Source of the DNA: Clostridia bacterium
GTDB lineage: Bacteria; Bacillota; Clostridia; Lachnospirales; Lachnospiraceae
NCBI GenBank assembly: GCA_910575725.1
Contig: CAJTFE010000045.1
Coordinates: forward strand, 1-37,028
Length of the DNA: 37,028 bases
Direction: 5' to 3'
Part shown: positions 15,239 to 24,516 of the stretch, in pieces
Position numbering within the stretch: the first letter of the stretch is position 1
How the letters are laid out: every line of letters begins with the position of its first letter
Translations under genes and position numbers: made by a program
The notes under the pieces: generated by a model
What the model was told of the DNA's origin: nothing
Seen by the model: only the letters and a program-made list of their open reading frames with translations
The model's database searches: none

Positions 15239-17065
15239 TCACATGTATTTTTCCAAAGCCTGCAGTACCAGATCCGCAGATTCCTCAAGGGACTGCCTGC
15301 TTGTGTCTATGACTATATCTGCATTCTTTGGAGCTTCATACGGGCTTGAAATGCCTGTAAAGTTGGGGATCCTGCCCTCCCTGGCCTTCTGATAAAGGCC
15401 TTTGGCATCTCTCCTTTCGCATTCCTCCAAAGGGGTGCTTACATAGATCTCGACAAAGTTCGTCTCCCCGACGATATTCCTCGCATTCTGCCTGTCGCCG
15501 GCAAAGGGGGAGATAAACGCCGTAAGCACTATCAGCCCCGCATCATTCATAAGCCTTGCGACCTCCGCAATCCTGCGTATATTCTCTATCCGATCCTCCG
15601 GCTCAAAGCCCAGGTTTTTATTGAGCCCCATCCGGATATTGTCGCCGTCCAGAAGCATGGTGTACCTTCCGGCAACGCTCAGGCGCTTCTCAAGCTCATT
15701 GGCCAGGGCAGACTTCCCGGAACCGGACAGCCCGGTAAACCACAGGGTCAGGGGCTTCTGCCCCATCCTTCCAGCGCGGATTTCCCGTGTGATATCCAGC
15801 TTCTGCCACACGATATTCTCGGATCTCCGCAGGGAATGCTCCACCACGCCGCAGGCTGAGGTCATATTGGTTACTCTGTCAATCAGTATAAAGCTGCCTG
15901 CCCCTTTGTGCTTTTGGAAGGTGTCGTATACAATCTCCTCAGCCGCCGCAATATCGCAGACGGCAATCTCATTCTTATACAAGCGTGCAGCCGCCAAATG
16001 CTCTCCTGTGTGAATATCAATTCGGTACTTGATATCCATAACGGCGGCTGAAATTAGTTTAGTTCCTATTTTGATCAGAAAGTTCTTTCCCTGTGTCAGT
16101 TTTGAATCATCCATCCAGAGAATCACTGCCGTAAACATACTGCTGACAATCAGCTCTGTATCCTTCACCAGCATACACCCCCGGGAAACATCAATTTCCC
16201 TGTCCAGGGTAAGGGTTACCGCCTGCCCCTTCCAGGCCTGGGACGCTTCCTGGTCTGTCACAAAAACGGCCTGCACATGGGCCTTCTCCCGGCTTGGCAG
16301 GACCGTAATCTCATCTCCCCTGTGAACAGAGCCCGATTCTATCTGGCCCTGGAAGCCCCGGAAGGCATGGTTCGGACGGCAGACCCTCTGTACAGGCAGG
16401 ACAAAGCCCTCTTCCTCCGACGCATCCTCCACTTCTGCTGTTTCCAGATGGCCCAGCAGTGTCTTTCCCTTGTACCAGGGCATATTGGAAGACTGCAGTG
16501 TAACGTTGTCGCCCTCCGTGGCGGAAACAGGAATTACCGTTACATGCGCAAGCTCCAGATCCACAGCCAGTTTTTTAATTTCCTTCTCAATCTTCCGGTA
16601 TATCCCTTCCTCATAGCGGACCAGATCCATTTTATTGACGGCAAATACAAAATGCCGGATTCCCATAAGGGCGCAAATCCTGGCATGGCGCCTTGTCTGA
16701 ATCAGGATTCCCTGTGAGGCATCCACCAAAACTACGGCTAAATCCGCATAGGATGCGCCAACAGCCATATTTCTGGTATATTCCTCATGGCCCGGCGTGT
16801 CCGCAACGATAAAGCTTCTTTTTTCCGTAGTAAAATACCGGTATGCCGCATCTATCGTAATTCCCTGCTCTCTCTCCGCCATCAGCCCGTCCAGCAGAAG
16901 GGAATAGTCTATCTGCCCCCCGCGGCTTCCCACACGGCTGTCAAGCTCCAGGGCACGCTCCTGATCTGTAAACAGCAGCTTTGCATCGTAGAGCATGTGC
17001 CCTATCAGTGTGGACTTTCCGTCGTCCACGCTTCCGCAGGTAATAAATTTTAACAGTCCGTTCAT
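15239..17065 (-). CDS. cysNC: Fused ATP sulfurylase GTPase subunit and APS kinase (CysN-CysC)
   Basis: 608 residues. CysN part (1-430): EF-Tu-like GTPase with GSVDDGKST at 11-19, ADTPGHEEY (G3) near 88 and NKMD (G4) near 144. CysC part (about 437-608): P-loop GLSGSGKS at 445-452, FVEIYVSTPLEECERRD and GISSPYEAP, typical of APS kinase. With CysD it makes APS from sulfate and ATP at the cost of GTP; the kinase half phosphorylates APS to PAPS. PAPS is required by sulfotransferases and by PAPS reductase but not by APS reductase, so the fusion commits flux to PAPS. The start codon shares a base with the cysD stop (TGATG). Confidence 0.95.
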   Translation of the reverse strand: MNGLLKFITCGSVDDGKSTLIGHMLYDAKLLFTDQERALELDSRVGSRGGQIDYSLLLDGLMAEREQGITIDAAYRYFTTEKRSFIVADTPGHEEYTRNMAVGASYADLAVVLVDASQGILIQTRRHARICALMGIRHFVFAVNKMDLVRYEEGIYRKIEKEIKKLAVDLELAHVTVIPVSATEGDNVTLQSSNMPWYKGKTLLGHLETAEVEDASEEEGFVLPVQRVCRPNHAFRGFQGQIESGSVHRGDEITVLPSREKAHVQAVFVTDQEASQAWKGQAVTLTLDREIDVSRGCMLVKDTELIVSSMFTAVILWMDDSKLTQGKNFLIKIGTKLISAAVMDIKYRIDIHTGEHLAAARLYKNEIAVCDIAAAEEIVYDTFQKHKGAGSFILIDRVTNMTSACGVVEHSLRRSENIVWQKLDITREIRAGRMGQKPLTLWFTGLSGSGKSALANELEKRLSVAGRYTMLLDGDNIRMGLNKNLGFEPEDRIENIRRIAEVARLMNDAGLIVLTAFISPFAGDRQNARNIVGETNFVEIYVSTPLEECERRDAKGLYQKAREGRIPNFTGISSPYEAPKNADIVIDTSRQSLEESADLVLQALEKYM

Positions 17066-17964
17066 CAGAAATATCCCTCCCGTTTGCGCCTTTCCATGCT
17101 TCCTGCCGCCTCATGGTCAATCACCCGGCTTGTGCGCTCAGAGGTGACGGCCCCAAGGGTCTCTTTTACAATCTCCTCCAGGGTATCTGCCGCAGATTCC
17201 ACACCGCCGGTAAGGGGATAACAGCCAAGAGTCCGGAAGCGGACGCTTTTCTGTTCTATCTTCTCTCCGGGCAGAAGCCGCTCACGCATCCTGTCGTCGT
17301 CCACCATAATGATGTTGCCGTCCCGGTACACAACCGGACGTTCTTTTGCAAAGTACAAGGGAACAATCTCGATTTTTTCCCGTTCGATATACTGCCAGAT
17401 GTCCTTTTCCGTCCAGTTGGAAATGGGGAAGACACGGATACTCTCGCCCTTGTGAATCCGGGTGTTGTACTGTTTCCACATCTCCGGCCTCTGGTTTTTC
17501 GGATCCCAGGCCTGCTCACTGTTGCGGAAAGAAAAAATCCGCTCCTTGGCCCTGGACTTTTCCTCGTCCCTGCGGCCTCCGCCGAAAGCTGCGGTGAACC
17601 CGTACTTCCCAAGAGCCTGCTTTAACGCCTGTGTCTTCATGATGTCCGTGTAGGCAGAGCCGTGGTCAAAAGGATTGATGCCCTGACGCAGACCCTCCTC
17701 GTTGGTATAGACCAGCATTTCGATTCCCTTCTCTTTTGCAATGCGGTCACGGAAGACTATCATGTCCTTGAATTTCCAGGTGGTGTCAATATGTAAAAAA
17801 GGAAAGGGCGGCTTTTCCGGATAGAATGCCTTCAGCGCCAGGTGGAGCATGACGGAGCTGTCCTTTCCGATGGAGTAGAGCATAACCGGCTTCTCACATT
17901 CTGCCGCTACTTCCCTCATAATGTAGATGGCTTCCGCCTCCAGGGTGTCAAGATGGGTACTCAT
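17065..17964 (-). CDS. cysD: Sulfate adenylyltransferase subunit 2 (CysD)
   Basis: 299 residues. PP-loop SIGKDSSVMLHLALKAF near residue 36, HIDTTWKFKDMIVFRD, and AAFGGGRRDEEKSRAKERIF, all diagnostic for the CysD catalytic subunit that adenylates sulfate. The C-terminus RRKREGYF is conserved. The start at 17964 is preferred because AAGGAGG is 8 nt upstream; the ATG two codons earlier is only 2 nt from it. It is first of the seven cys genes, 54 bp after the sulfotransferase-like relic and on the same strand. I see no clear promoter in that gap, so read-through from the glycan genes is possible. Confidence 0.94.
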   Translation of the reverse strand: MSTHLDTLEAEAIYIMREVAAECEKPVMLYSIGKDSSVMLHLALKAFYPEKPPFPFLHIDTTWKFKDMIVFRDRIAKEKGIEMLVYTNEEGLRQGINPFDHGSAYTDIMKTQALKQALGKYGFTAAFGGGRRDEEKSRAKERIFSFRNSEQAWDPKNQRPEMWKQYNTRIHKGESIRVFPISNWTEKDIWQYIEREKIEIVPLYFAKERPVVYRDGNIIMVDDDRMRERLLPGEKIEQKSVRFRTLGCYPLTGGVESAADTLEEIVKETLGAVTSERTSRVIDHEAAGSMERRKREGYF

Positions 17965-18018
17965 ATCCATTTCCTCCTTATGTCATCCAATGTCATCGTC
18001 TATATTATCCTTCCATTT

Positions 18019-18618
18019 CTACAGAAATTCTTCCTTTTCTTCCTGGGTGTAAAAATAGTCCATCTTGGAATTTCCGCTATAATAATGATCCGCATAGCTT
18101 TTGGGCAGCCCTACCTCCCTGCGGAACTGTTTATAAGCCAGGCCATACCACTTCTGCGCCGCAACATTGGCGTTTTTAACAGGAAGGTCCGATACCCCGG
18201 CAAATCTGCTGATTTCATCCAAAATACACTCCATCTTCTCTACCTTGAACAGAAACAGCGAAATGCCGTCTTTTTCTATCTGTATATATCCCTTTTCTCT
18301 GTCAAAAGGATATTGAAATACATCAATATCCAAATGTTGTTTTATTTGTTCATCAAACCATTCAAACTCGTCGTTCCATGTCCAGGGCATAGACATCCCA
18401 AGTCTTTCTTTTGTATAGGTGCTTCCTCTCAAAATCAAATCTAAAAAGCCGTCATAAATCTTCTGAAAGTCTCTATGCAAAACCGGCATCCACTTATAAC
18501 GTTCCCCTCCTTCTGTGAACACCTGCCAGAAAGCGGAATAATCCCGGGAAAGCAGCTCCCGGACTGCTGTAATTACTTTTAAAGATTCTTTTCGTTCTAT
18601 GATATTTTGTTCCCATAG
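18019..18618 (-). pseudogene. 5'-truncated NKWYS/sulfotransferase-like gene
   Basis: The frame matches the C-terminal half of the protein at 24488-25771: AVRELLSRDYSAFWQVF against AVREPLSRDYSAFWQAF, and nearly line-by-line identity through FDEQ..K.L.IDVFQYPFD..KGY, VAAQKWYGLAYKQFRREV and KMDYFYTQEEKEEFL. Homology begins at about 18618, inside the last codons of the preceding GT2 gene in another frame, so roughly 225 N-terminal residues, including the Rossmann module and the proposed PAPS-binding loop, are missing. A GTG at 18522 would allow a 167-residue product. The likely origin is a deletion or recombination that fused the end of a GT2 gene to the tail of a sulfotransferase-like gene. It may be non-functional or a residual stand-alone tail. 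Confidence 0.75.
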
Positions 18619-19826
18619 CTTTCTATGTCTAAGCCGAACGCCTCCATAGTCTCCTCTGAAAATACAAGCTTTTCATCCAGCAAATGTATTTTCTCTCTCG
18701 GATATTTTGCTGCAAGCTCCTGATATAGTTTTTTTCTTGATCTGTCATAGGTATTCGCAGCTACAATCGCATCATACGATACTTCAGAAATAACGTTTGG
18801 ATTCTCCACTGGCAGCCCCATAGCTTGAAACTGCACATAATTACGATCTACCCATGCGGCTGTCTGACAGAATTCTGTTCTTTTCAGATAGCGGAACAAT
18901 CTCTGTCCATAGGTTCCTGCTCCATAAAGAACAATTCTCTTCCCTTTTCCCACTCCGGTAAACGGAAACAAAAAATCAAGCTTCTCATATCCTCTATACA
19001 GTCCGTCAGAGCGAGGTATCATTAAAAATAAGATGTATTTTTTCCATTGCTGTCTCAAATCAAAAATACCGGCATATTTCTCAAAGCTTTTCTTTCCTGT
19101 CTGATACAGAATACGGAATTGCTCTCGTTCCTTATCAAAATTTTTTATCCTCTTTACCATAGATGTGGTCGTCTGTCTGTAATGGTACAGACACTCTTGC
19201 ATAATATAGATACTATCCGCATTCAGCAGACAGGGATACGTACAGACAGCATCCTCTCCCATCACAATGCGGTTATCCACCTCAAACTGAAACGGCTCTA
19301 GGCATTCTCTGCGAAACAGCTTGTCCCATACTCCCGGAAAAATGCCCCACTCAAAAAACACGCCATTTACAATCATCCAAGGATATACCTTCTGTATCAG
19401 AGCCTGTTTATGATATCTTCCCTCCGGTATTCCATGAAAAACCTTCCTGCTCACACTTCCGGTATCTTCATATCGCCCACACATAACCACATCCACTTTT
19501 TCTTCTATCATCCTTTTGTACATGCGTTCATACATGTCCGGCTCAATCCAATCATCACCATCCACATAAGCAATATATTTCCCTTTTGCCGCTTGCAGGC
19601 CCGTCTTACGGGCACTCACTAGACCCTCGTTTTCTTTATGTATTACAGTAATCCGGGCATCTGCCCTTTTGTAACTTTCACATATCTCTCCGCTGCCATC
19701 TGTAGAGCCGTCATCCACCAGAATGATTTCCAATTCAGAGAAAGTCTGTCTCATAATGCTCTCAATGCAGGGTGCCAGATAGGTTTTTATGTTGTATATT
19801 GGAACAATAATCGAAATTTCCGGCAT
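18597..19826 (-). CDS. Family 2 glycosyltransferase with C-terminal Rossmann-like module
   Basis: 409 residues. GT-A fold at 1-230: SIIVPIYNIKTYLAPCIESI, then ILVDDGSTDGS, the DxD motif VDGDDW at 88-93 and GED at 190-192. C-terminal module at about 305-400 with VLYGAGTYGQRLFRYL (GAG at 312-314) and YDAIVAANTYDRS, resembling a dinucleotide-binding fold. It transfers a sugar from a nucleotide sugar onto a growing surface glycan in the cytoplasm. It lies 13 bp after the RgpF-like gene. The 3' end overlaps the region homologous to a sulfotransferase tail, so its last residues may be rearranged. Donor and acceptor unknown. Confidence 0.85.
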   Translation of the reverse strand: MPEISIIVPIYNIKTYLAPCIESIMRQTFSELEIILVDDGSTDGSGEICESYKRADARITVIHKENEGLVSARKTGLQAAKGKYIAYVDGDDWIEPDMYERMYKRMIEEKVDVVMCGRYEDTGSVSRKVFHGIPEGRYHKQALIQKVYPWMIVNGVFFEWGIFPGVWDKLFRRECLEPFQFEVDNRIVMGEDAVCTYPCLLNADSIYIMQECLYHYRQTTTSMVKRIKNFDKEREQFRILYQTGKKSFEKYAGIFDLRQQWKKYILFLMIPRSDGLYRGYEKLDFLFPFTGVGKGKRIVLYGAGTYGQRLFRYLKRTEFCQTAAWVDRNYVQFQAMGLPVENPNVISEVSYDAIVAANTYDRSRKKLYQELAAKYPREKIHLLDEKLVFSEETMEAFGLDIESYGNKIS

Positions 19827-19839
19827 AATTCTCTCTTCG

Positions 19840-20988
19840 CTAAAATATTCTTAATAGATTTGATGTGTCTTTTATAGTTTTTACAATCTCAAGGCTGCAA
19901 TCTTTCCCTATTCCTAAAAGAATCCTTTTCCCAGGAATATCTTTCACTTCTGTCCACTCAAAAACCGGATAACCAAACAGAATCTCCCGTCCGCTTTCTC
20001 GTCTTCCGTCTGAAACAATAAATCCCAAAAACCTTTGACTATCCCTTGCAAATCTCCAATAGGCTTTGGAAGCATACATTCCCGCCCCATAGATGTAAAA
20101 ATCTCCTTCTGACAAAAATTGTTCTATCTGCTCCTCATCATTTTGCTGGGATGGGACTTCTACTGCATCAGGCAGCCTGTACCGATCAATCGTCTGAATC
20201 TCATCGTATTTGATGTCCAATCCGTAAACCCGCCGTATGCTGTTTAAAATCAGATTCACATCATAAGCTGTTTCATATTTTACAAAGCTTAATGTGCACC
20301 AGATATTATCAAAATCTTCTTCTGGCTTTGAAAAAGTCTTTTTCTTTACAATTGGAAGACGGTGCTCTTTCAGATATGCATAGCTATATCGATACACATC
20401 ACAGTTGCATTCCCCGGCATACATTGCGTATTTCATTCCCCGCTGCCGGCCAAGAAAATCAAATAACCCTGTCTCAAATTGACAATAGACATCATTCATT
20501 TCCGACGTTGTTTCGTCTATGTATCTTTTAAAATAATCATAAAGCAACTGCTCTTGAATTATTTTTTTCCGAAACACCAGAAAATAAGACTGGATATGTG
20601 CAAACACTACATGAAAGAAACCATTGAGCCCCCAAAAATCACATGGTACATGCTCCATCTTTTTAAATATTTCTTTCCAGGAACACAGGGGCCCAAAAAA
20701 AGTATCGTTACAGAAAATCACTTCTTCATAGAGCTTCATCTCTGTCTCTTTTAATACATTCATCAATATATATTTGTACGCTGCCGCATCATATCCTGTA
20801 TTATCCCGAATATAAATTTCATTTGAAAATTCAAGAAATATCTTTCTTCCGCAATCACTAACACTTCCATTTACAACAATAATCAGTCTTGTTGTAACAA
20901 GAGACAATTCTTTTAAAAGCACCCTCACATAATCATCTACATAGCCCGATTTCTCATAAAAGCTGAAAATACAAATCCGCTTTTTCAT
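19840..20988 (-). CDS. RgpF-like (rhamnan synthesis protein F family) protein
   Basis: 382 residues. The family signature runs through the first half: RDNTGYDAAAYKYIL, VIFCNDTFFGPLCSWKEIF, CDFWGL, then FAHIQSYFLVFRKKII. RgpF-family proteins are glycosyltransferases of streptococcal rhamnose polysaccharides and of many Clostridial wall glycans. The C-terminal module (about 295-382) carries FYIYGAGMYASKAYWRF, the same appended fold as its neighbours. The ATG at 20988 begins MKKRICIFSFYEKSG, the usual start for this family; sixteen extra in-frame codons upstream are unlikely. Confidence 0.82.
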   Translation of the reverse strand: MKKRICIFSFYEKSGYVDDYVRVLLKELSLVTTRLIIVVNGSVSDCGRKIFLEFSNEIYIRDNTGYDAAAYKYILMNVLKETEMKLYEEVIFCNDTFFGPLCSWKEIFKKMEHVPCDFWGLNGFFHVVFAHIQSYFLVFRKKIIQEQLLYDYFKRYIDETTSEMNDVYCQFETGLFDFLGRQRGMKYAMYAGECNCDVYRYSYAYLKEHRLPIVKKKTFSKPEEDFDNIWCTLSFVKYETAYDVNLILNSIRRVYGLDIKYDEIQTIDRYRLPDAVEVPSQQNDEEQIEQFLSEGDFYIYGAGMYASKAYWRFARDSQRFLGFIVSDGRRESGREILFGYPVFEWTEVKDIPGKRILLGIGKDCSLEIVKTIKDTSNLLRIF

Positions 20989-21048
20989 TCTTTTTCCCGA
21001 TTTCCTCTCTGTACTCTTGTCCCAAATTGTGAACACAGTTTCTCTTTG

Positions 21049-22218
21049 CTATAGGATGCAGATTGGTTTTTTCCAAAGGATTTTTTCCTTTGGAATTCCT
21101 AACTTAAGTAAGCTGTCTCGAATCTCCTTCGCTGCTTCCTCATCCCAGACCGCGATCAGAAGCACATCAAAGGTTTCCTGTTTGATCCGTTCCGGCGCCA
21201 TTATATTCACGTTATTATATTCTCTTAATTTATCGTAATTTCTGTCTGCCCAGCCTGCAATATGTCCATAATTTGTAATCTTTAATGCGTTAATATAAGA
21301 TTTCCCAACAATTCCGGCTCCATAAATAAAAATCTCAGCGTCTTTTAATACAGAGCTATATGGAAAAGCATAAACAACGGAAGAAAGCTCTATTCCATAC
21401 CAGCTTCTTATCATCATTGAAAAAAAAGATCTCACATAATTCTCTATCTGATATTTAACTCTATCAAGCATTCCAATTTCGTTAAACAAACGCATGATAT
21501 GATCTTGAAACGCTTTTACCTCCGTAATTCTTTCCAATGGAAACGTATGTGTGCAGGATAATTCATTATTGTTATAATGATAAAATACCTGGTTGCTTAT
21601 AAATATACGCTTGGCCCTGCCAACAGCAGGATAGGTCACAAGAGCATCTTCTCCAAATGTAATCCTGTCTTTTACAGATTCTGTTACTTGTAAAAACAGT
21701 TTCCGCTTTATCAGCTTACAGCATAAAGATGGATTCAGCCTCCTGGCGCCTAATGCAGCATCAAACATCATCCCCGGAATAATCTCTTTTTTAATTTCCC
21801 CTTCACAATAAATCCCCTCCTCATACACATTTTTTTCTATGGTTCCTTTTCCATAATCATAGGTGTAAGCAAGTATATCCGGCTTTTGTTCTCTAAAAAT
21901 TTGTAGTGACGCTTCAAATGCATTCTTTTCAAGCATATCGTCTGAATCTGCAAAAGTAAGAATTTCTCCTGACGCTCTTTTCGCCCCTCTCTTTCTGGCC
22001 TGAAAAGGGCCTGCATTTTCTATATGCATAACGGTTACACGTTTGTCCCTTTGAGCATACTCGTCACATAAGACAGGGGATTTATCCACTGAGCCATCGT
22101 CAACCAGAATCACTTCAAACTCTTTGTACGTTTGATTTAAAACACTGTCCAGACACTGCTTGAGTGTAGTCTCTGCATTATAAATTGGTATAATAACCGA
22201 TAAGCTGTATTTATCCAC
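21049..22218 (-). CDS. Family 2 glycosyltransferase with C-terminal Rossmann-like module
   Basis: 389 residues from a GTG codon (AAGGTGG 6 nt before). SVIIPIYNAETTLKQCLDSV and ILVDDGSVDKS, metal-binding FADSDD (DSD 91-93), GED at 189-191. The C-terminal module has FIYGAGIVGKSYINAL (GAG 300-302), AGWADRNYDKLREY and FDVLLIAVWDEEAAKEIRDS. Overall layout equals the GT2 at 18597-19826, but the sequences are quite diverged, so it likely makes a different linkage. Donor unknown. AT-rich compared with the cys genes. Confidence 0.85.
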   Translation of the reverse strand: MDKYSLSVIIPIYNAETTLKQCLDSVLNQTYKEFEVILVDDGSVDKSPVLCDEYAQRDKRVTVMHIENAGPFQARKRGAKRASGEILTFADSDDMLEKNAFEASLQIFREQKPDILAYTYDYGKGTIEKNVYEEGIYCEGEIKKEIIPGMMFDAALGARRLNPSLCCKLIKRKLFLQVTESVKDRITFGEDALVTYPAVGRAKRIFISNQVFYHYNNNELSCTHTFPLERITEVKAFQDHIMRLFNEIGMLDRVKYQIENYVRSFFSMMIRSWYGIELSSVVYAFPYSSVLKDAEIFIYGAGIVGKSYINALKITNYGHIAGWADRNYDKLREYNNVNIMAPERIKQETFDVLLIAVWDEEAAKEIRDSLLKLGIPKEKILWKKPICIL

Positions 22219-22253
22219 AAACTTCCACCTTCCACTGCTGTTTTATGTAATCC

Positions 22254-23414
22254 CTACCAAAGTTCCGGAACTATATCCCTGCATAAAATTACCTCTGCAT
22301 CCGGCATTTTATTTTGCATTATTTTTGCTATTTCAGCTCCGCCATTTTCCAATGCAACAAATACAATATCTACCTTCGGCAAATTCATTTTCATAGAATA
22401 AGCCTGCATTTCTTTGATTTCCTCATACCTTTTGTCAATTACATAATCCACCTGTATTTTCAGCCTGTCCAAATATTTTTTCAGCCTTTTGCCCCAGCAT
22501 CCATACGCATAGATGCAGACACTCTTATGCGCGCACACATCTAATAATGTTTGCATAAATCCTGTATATTCCTCTACCATTGCTTTAAATTCCGGCTCAT
22601 TCATGTCTAACATGTTCTTGATCTCATCATCTTGAAATCTCCTATTCGTACATTCATAATAATGATAATATTTTTTTAGATAAACGCTCGGTTTTTCCTC
22701 CCTATACTTCGCTTCCGCCCTTAAAAAATGCGCCCATCCTCTTGGATTATCATAAAACAGCTGCTCTCCTTTTGCAGTCAGTCCATCTGGAAGGTATTCG
22801 CATACCATAAGGCTTTTATTGATCCAGCGAAGCTTATATCCCTCATAGGCAATCCTGTTCCATATAACTGCTTCTGTAAGAAAGGTTTCCTTTTCATACT
22901 CCGGAAAAGGAAACTTTTGCAAAATCTTTGTTTTGAATACTTCCGCTTTATCCCCTTCCAGGCCAAATTTTCCCCGCTCCAGATTTGTCGCATCAACAAA
23001 TCCCTTAAAGCTTGGTCTACCGCCAATGACTGTGCCGTCTTTGTTTCTTTTAAGCCCGGATATTCCAGCAAATTGATCCTGAAGTTCAATTCCGCTCCAA
23101 TGCTGTAATATCGTTTCAACAGCATCACATTCCAAATAATCGTCACTATCTACAATAAAAAAGATTCCGTATCCCGCCAATCTCACTCCGCAATTGATGG
23201 CACAATGTTTCCCTCTGTTTTCCTGACGATAAAATCTGATTGAAAATTGCGGTGTAGACTCTATCCATTGATATACAATGGATGTCACATCATCGTCAGA
23301 ACCATCATCAACAATCAGCCATTCAAAATCATAGCAAGTCTGGCGCAGCAGTGATTCATATAGATGATGTACCGTATAGGCGCGGTTATAAATCGGGGTA
23401 AATATAGTTATCAT
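22254..23414 (-). CDS. Family 2 glycosyltransferase with degenerate Rossmann-like module
   Basis: 386 residues. TIFTPIYNRAYTVHHLYESL and LIVDDGSDDD, VDSDDY (DSD 89-91), then ENRGKHCAINCG, typical of the EpsH/TuaG-like GT2 group. The C-terminal module (about 297-386) keeps the fold pattern CIYAYGCWGKRLKKYL but the usual GAG is YGC, so nucleotide binding there may be lost. GGAG is 5 nt from the ATG. It overlaps the upstream gene by 29 bp, giving translational coupling. Confidence 0.83.
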   Translation of the reverse strand: MITIFTPIYNRAYTVHHLYESLLRQTCYDFEWLIVDDGSDDDVTSIVYQWIESTPQFSIRFYRQENRGKHCAINCGVRLAGYGIFFIVDSDDYLECDAVETILQHWSGIELQDQFAGISGLKRNKDGTVIGGRPSFKGFVDATNLERGKFGLEGDKAEVFKTKILQKFPFPEYEKETFLTEAVIWNRIAYEGYKLRWINKSLMVCEYLPDGLTAKGEQLFYDNPRGWAHFLRAEAKYREEKPSVYLKKYYHYYECTNRRFQDDEIKNMLDMNEPEFKAMVEEYTGFMQTLLDVCAHKSVCIYAYGCWGKRLKKYLDRLKIQVDYVIDKRYEEIKEMQAYSMKMNLPKVDIVFVALENGGAEIAKIMQNKMPDAEVILCRDIVPELW

Positions 23415-24516
23415 TTTTGCTCCATTTCTTCATAGCCGAAATCAATGCATTTTTTTCCTGCTTTTCTTGTATCCATGTTCCTGCAAAATGGTGGATTGCA
23501 TACGTATGCACCGGATTACGTTCAATCCGGAAGCTATAAGGGCTCATTCCACATAAAACCCGGGATGGATATACAGCCATTCCCTTTACGATTTGGAATT
23601 TCCCATTACAATTCAAACCATGCCGTTTCATAATTTTTGTTTGTATCATAGGACATCTGGTTTGATTTAAGCCTCCTTCGCTATATATAAAACAAGTATT
23701 ATCGTAATATTTTTTAATCTCTTCCAATAGGAAGTAATCTTTTTGCGCCCCAAATCCTAAACCATAGTTTACGTATATGCTGTTTTCAAATCCGCAAAAG
23801 GCTTGATTCATCAATAGTTCATCGATATTCTTTATCAGCTCCACATCCACGTCCAAATATACGCCGCCATATTGATGAACAATGTCTATACGGGCATAAT
23901 CAGATACAAAAGCCCATTGTCCTGTTTCATAAGCCTGGCTGATATATGTGCTTTTATGTACGTCATAATTTTTTTCATTCCATTCAACAATTTCATAATC
24001 CGGACAATACATTTTCCAGCTTTCCATCCATTTTCGATACGGAATCGGTATCTCTTTTTTGCCGAACCAGCAATAATGAATTGTCTTAGGAATCTGTAGA
24101 TTTCTACAAGATGACAGTTTTAACGGGATTTCGATGTTTAACCGGCTGTAATCATGCTGATCAATGTCTAAAACAGGATAAATGTAATATTTTATACCGC
24201 CAATAGCCTTTGCTTTTTCAAGCTGCCCTATAATTTCTTCATATGCGGCAGTTGTTATCAAGATCCTGTCTCCGATATTTATCTGTTTCATCATTTCTTC
24301 AAATGATATAAGAGGAACGAAGAAGCCATTTACTATTTTTATCCCGGTTTTTACTTCATTGGGATTGTTATCTACAACTGCTTTTATACTTTCCTCCAAA
24401 TCATAATCTGCAAATTCTTTTATAAAAGAATCAAATAATCTTCCTGCCCCAAAACAATAGATATTCTTTTTCTTTTCGCTTAGTAATTCAGACAAAAGCG
24501 CTGTTGCATACGTCAC
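23386..24516 (-). CDS. DXD glycosyltransferase (GT32/OCH1-like) with N-terminal Rossmann-like module
   Basis: 376 residues from a GTG codon with GGAGGGG upstream. The N-terminal module (15-115) has NIYCFGAGRLFDSFI (GAG 23-25) and AVVDNNPNE. The catalytic part begins with IPKTIHYCWFGKKEIPIPYR, then VSDYARIDIVHQYGGVYLDV leading to the DVD metal site at 222-224, the signature of the Gly_transf_sug family that includes capsule galactosyl- and mannosyltransferases. It overlaps the sulfotransferase-like gene by 29 bp. Here the module is N-terminal, whereas the GT2 enzymes carry it C-terminally. Confidence 0.85.
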   Translation of the reverse strand: MTYATALLSELLSEKKKNIYCFGAGRLFDSFIKEFADYDLEESIKAVVDNNPNEVKTGIKIVNGFFVPLISFEEMMKQINIGDRILITTAAYEEIIGQLEKAKAIGGIKYYIYPVLDIDQHDYSRLNIEIPLKLSSCRNLQIPKTIHYCWFGKKEIPIPYRKWMESWKMYCPDYEIVEWNEKNYDVHKSTYISQAYETGQWAFVSDYARIDIVHQYGGVYLDVDVELIKNIDELLMNQAFCGFENSIYVNYGLGFGAQKDYFLLEEIKKYYDNTCFIYSEGGLNQTRCPMIQTKIMKRHGLNCNGKFQIVKGMAVYPSRVLCGMSPYSFRIERNPVHTYAIHHFAGTWIQEKQEKNALISAMKKWSKNDNYIYPDL

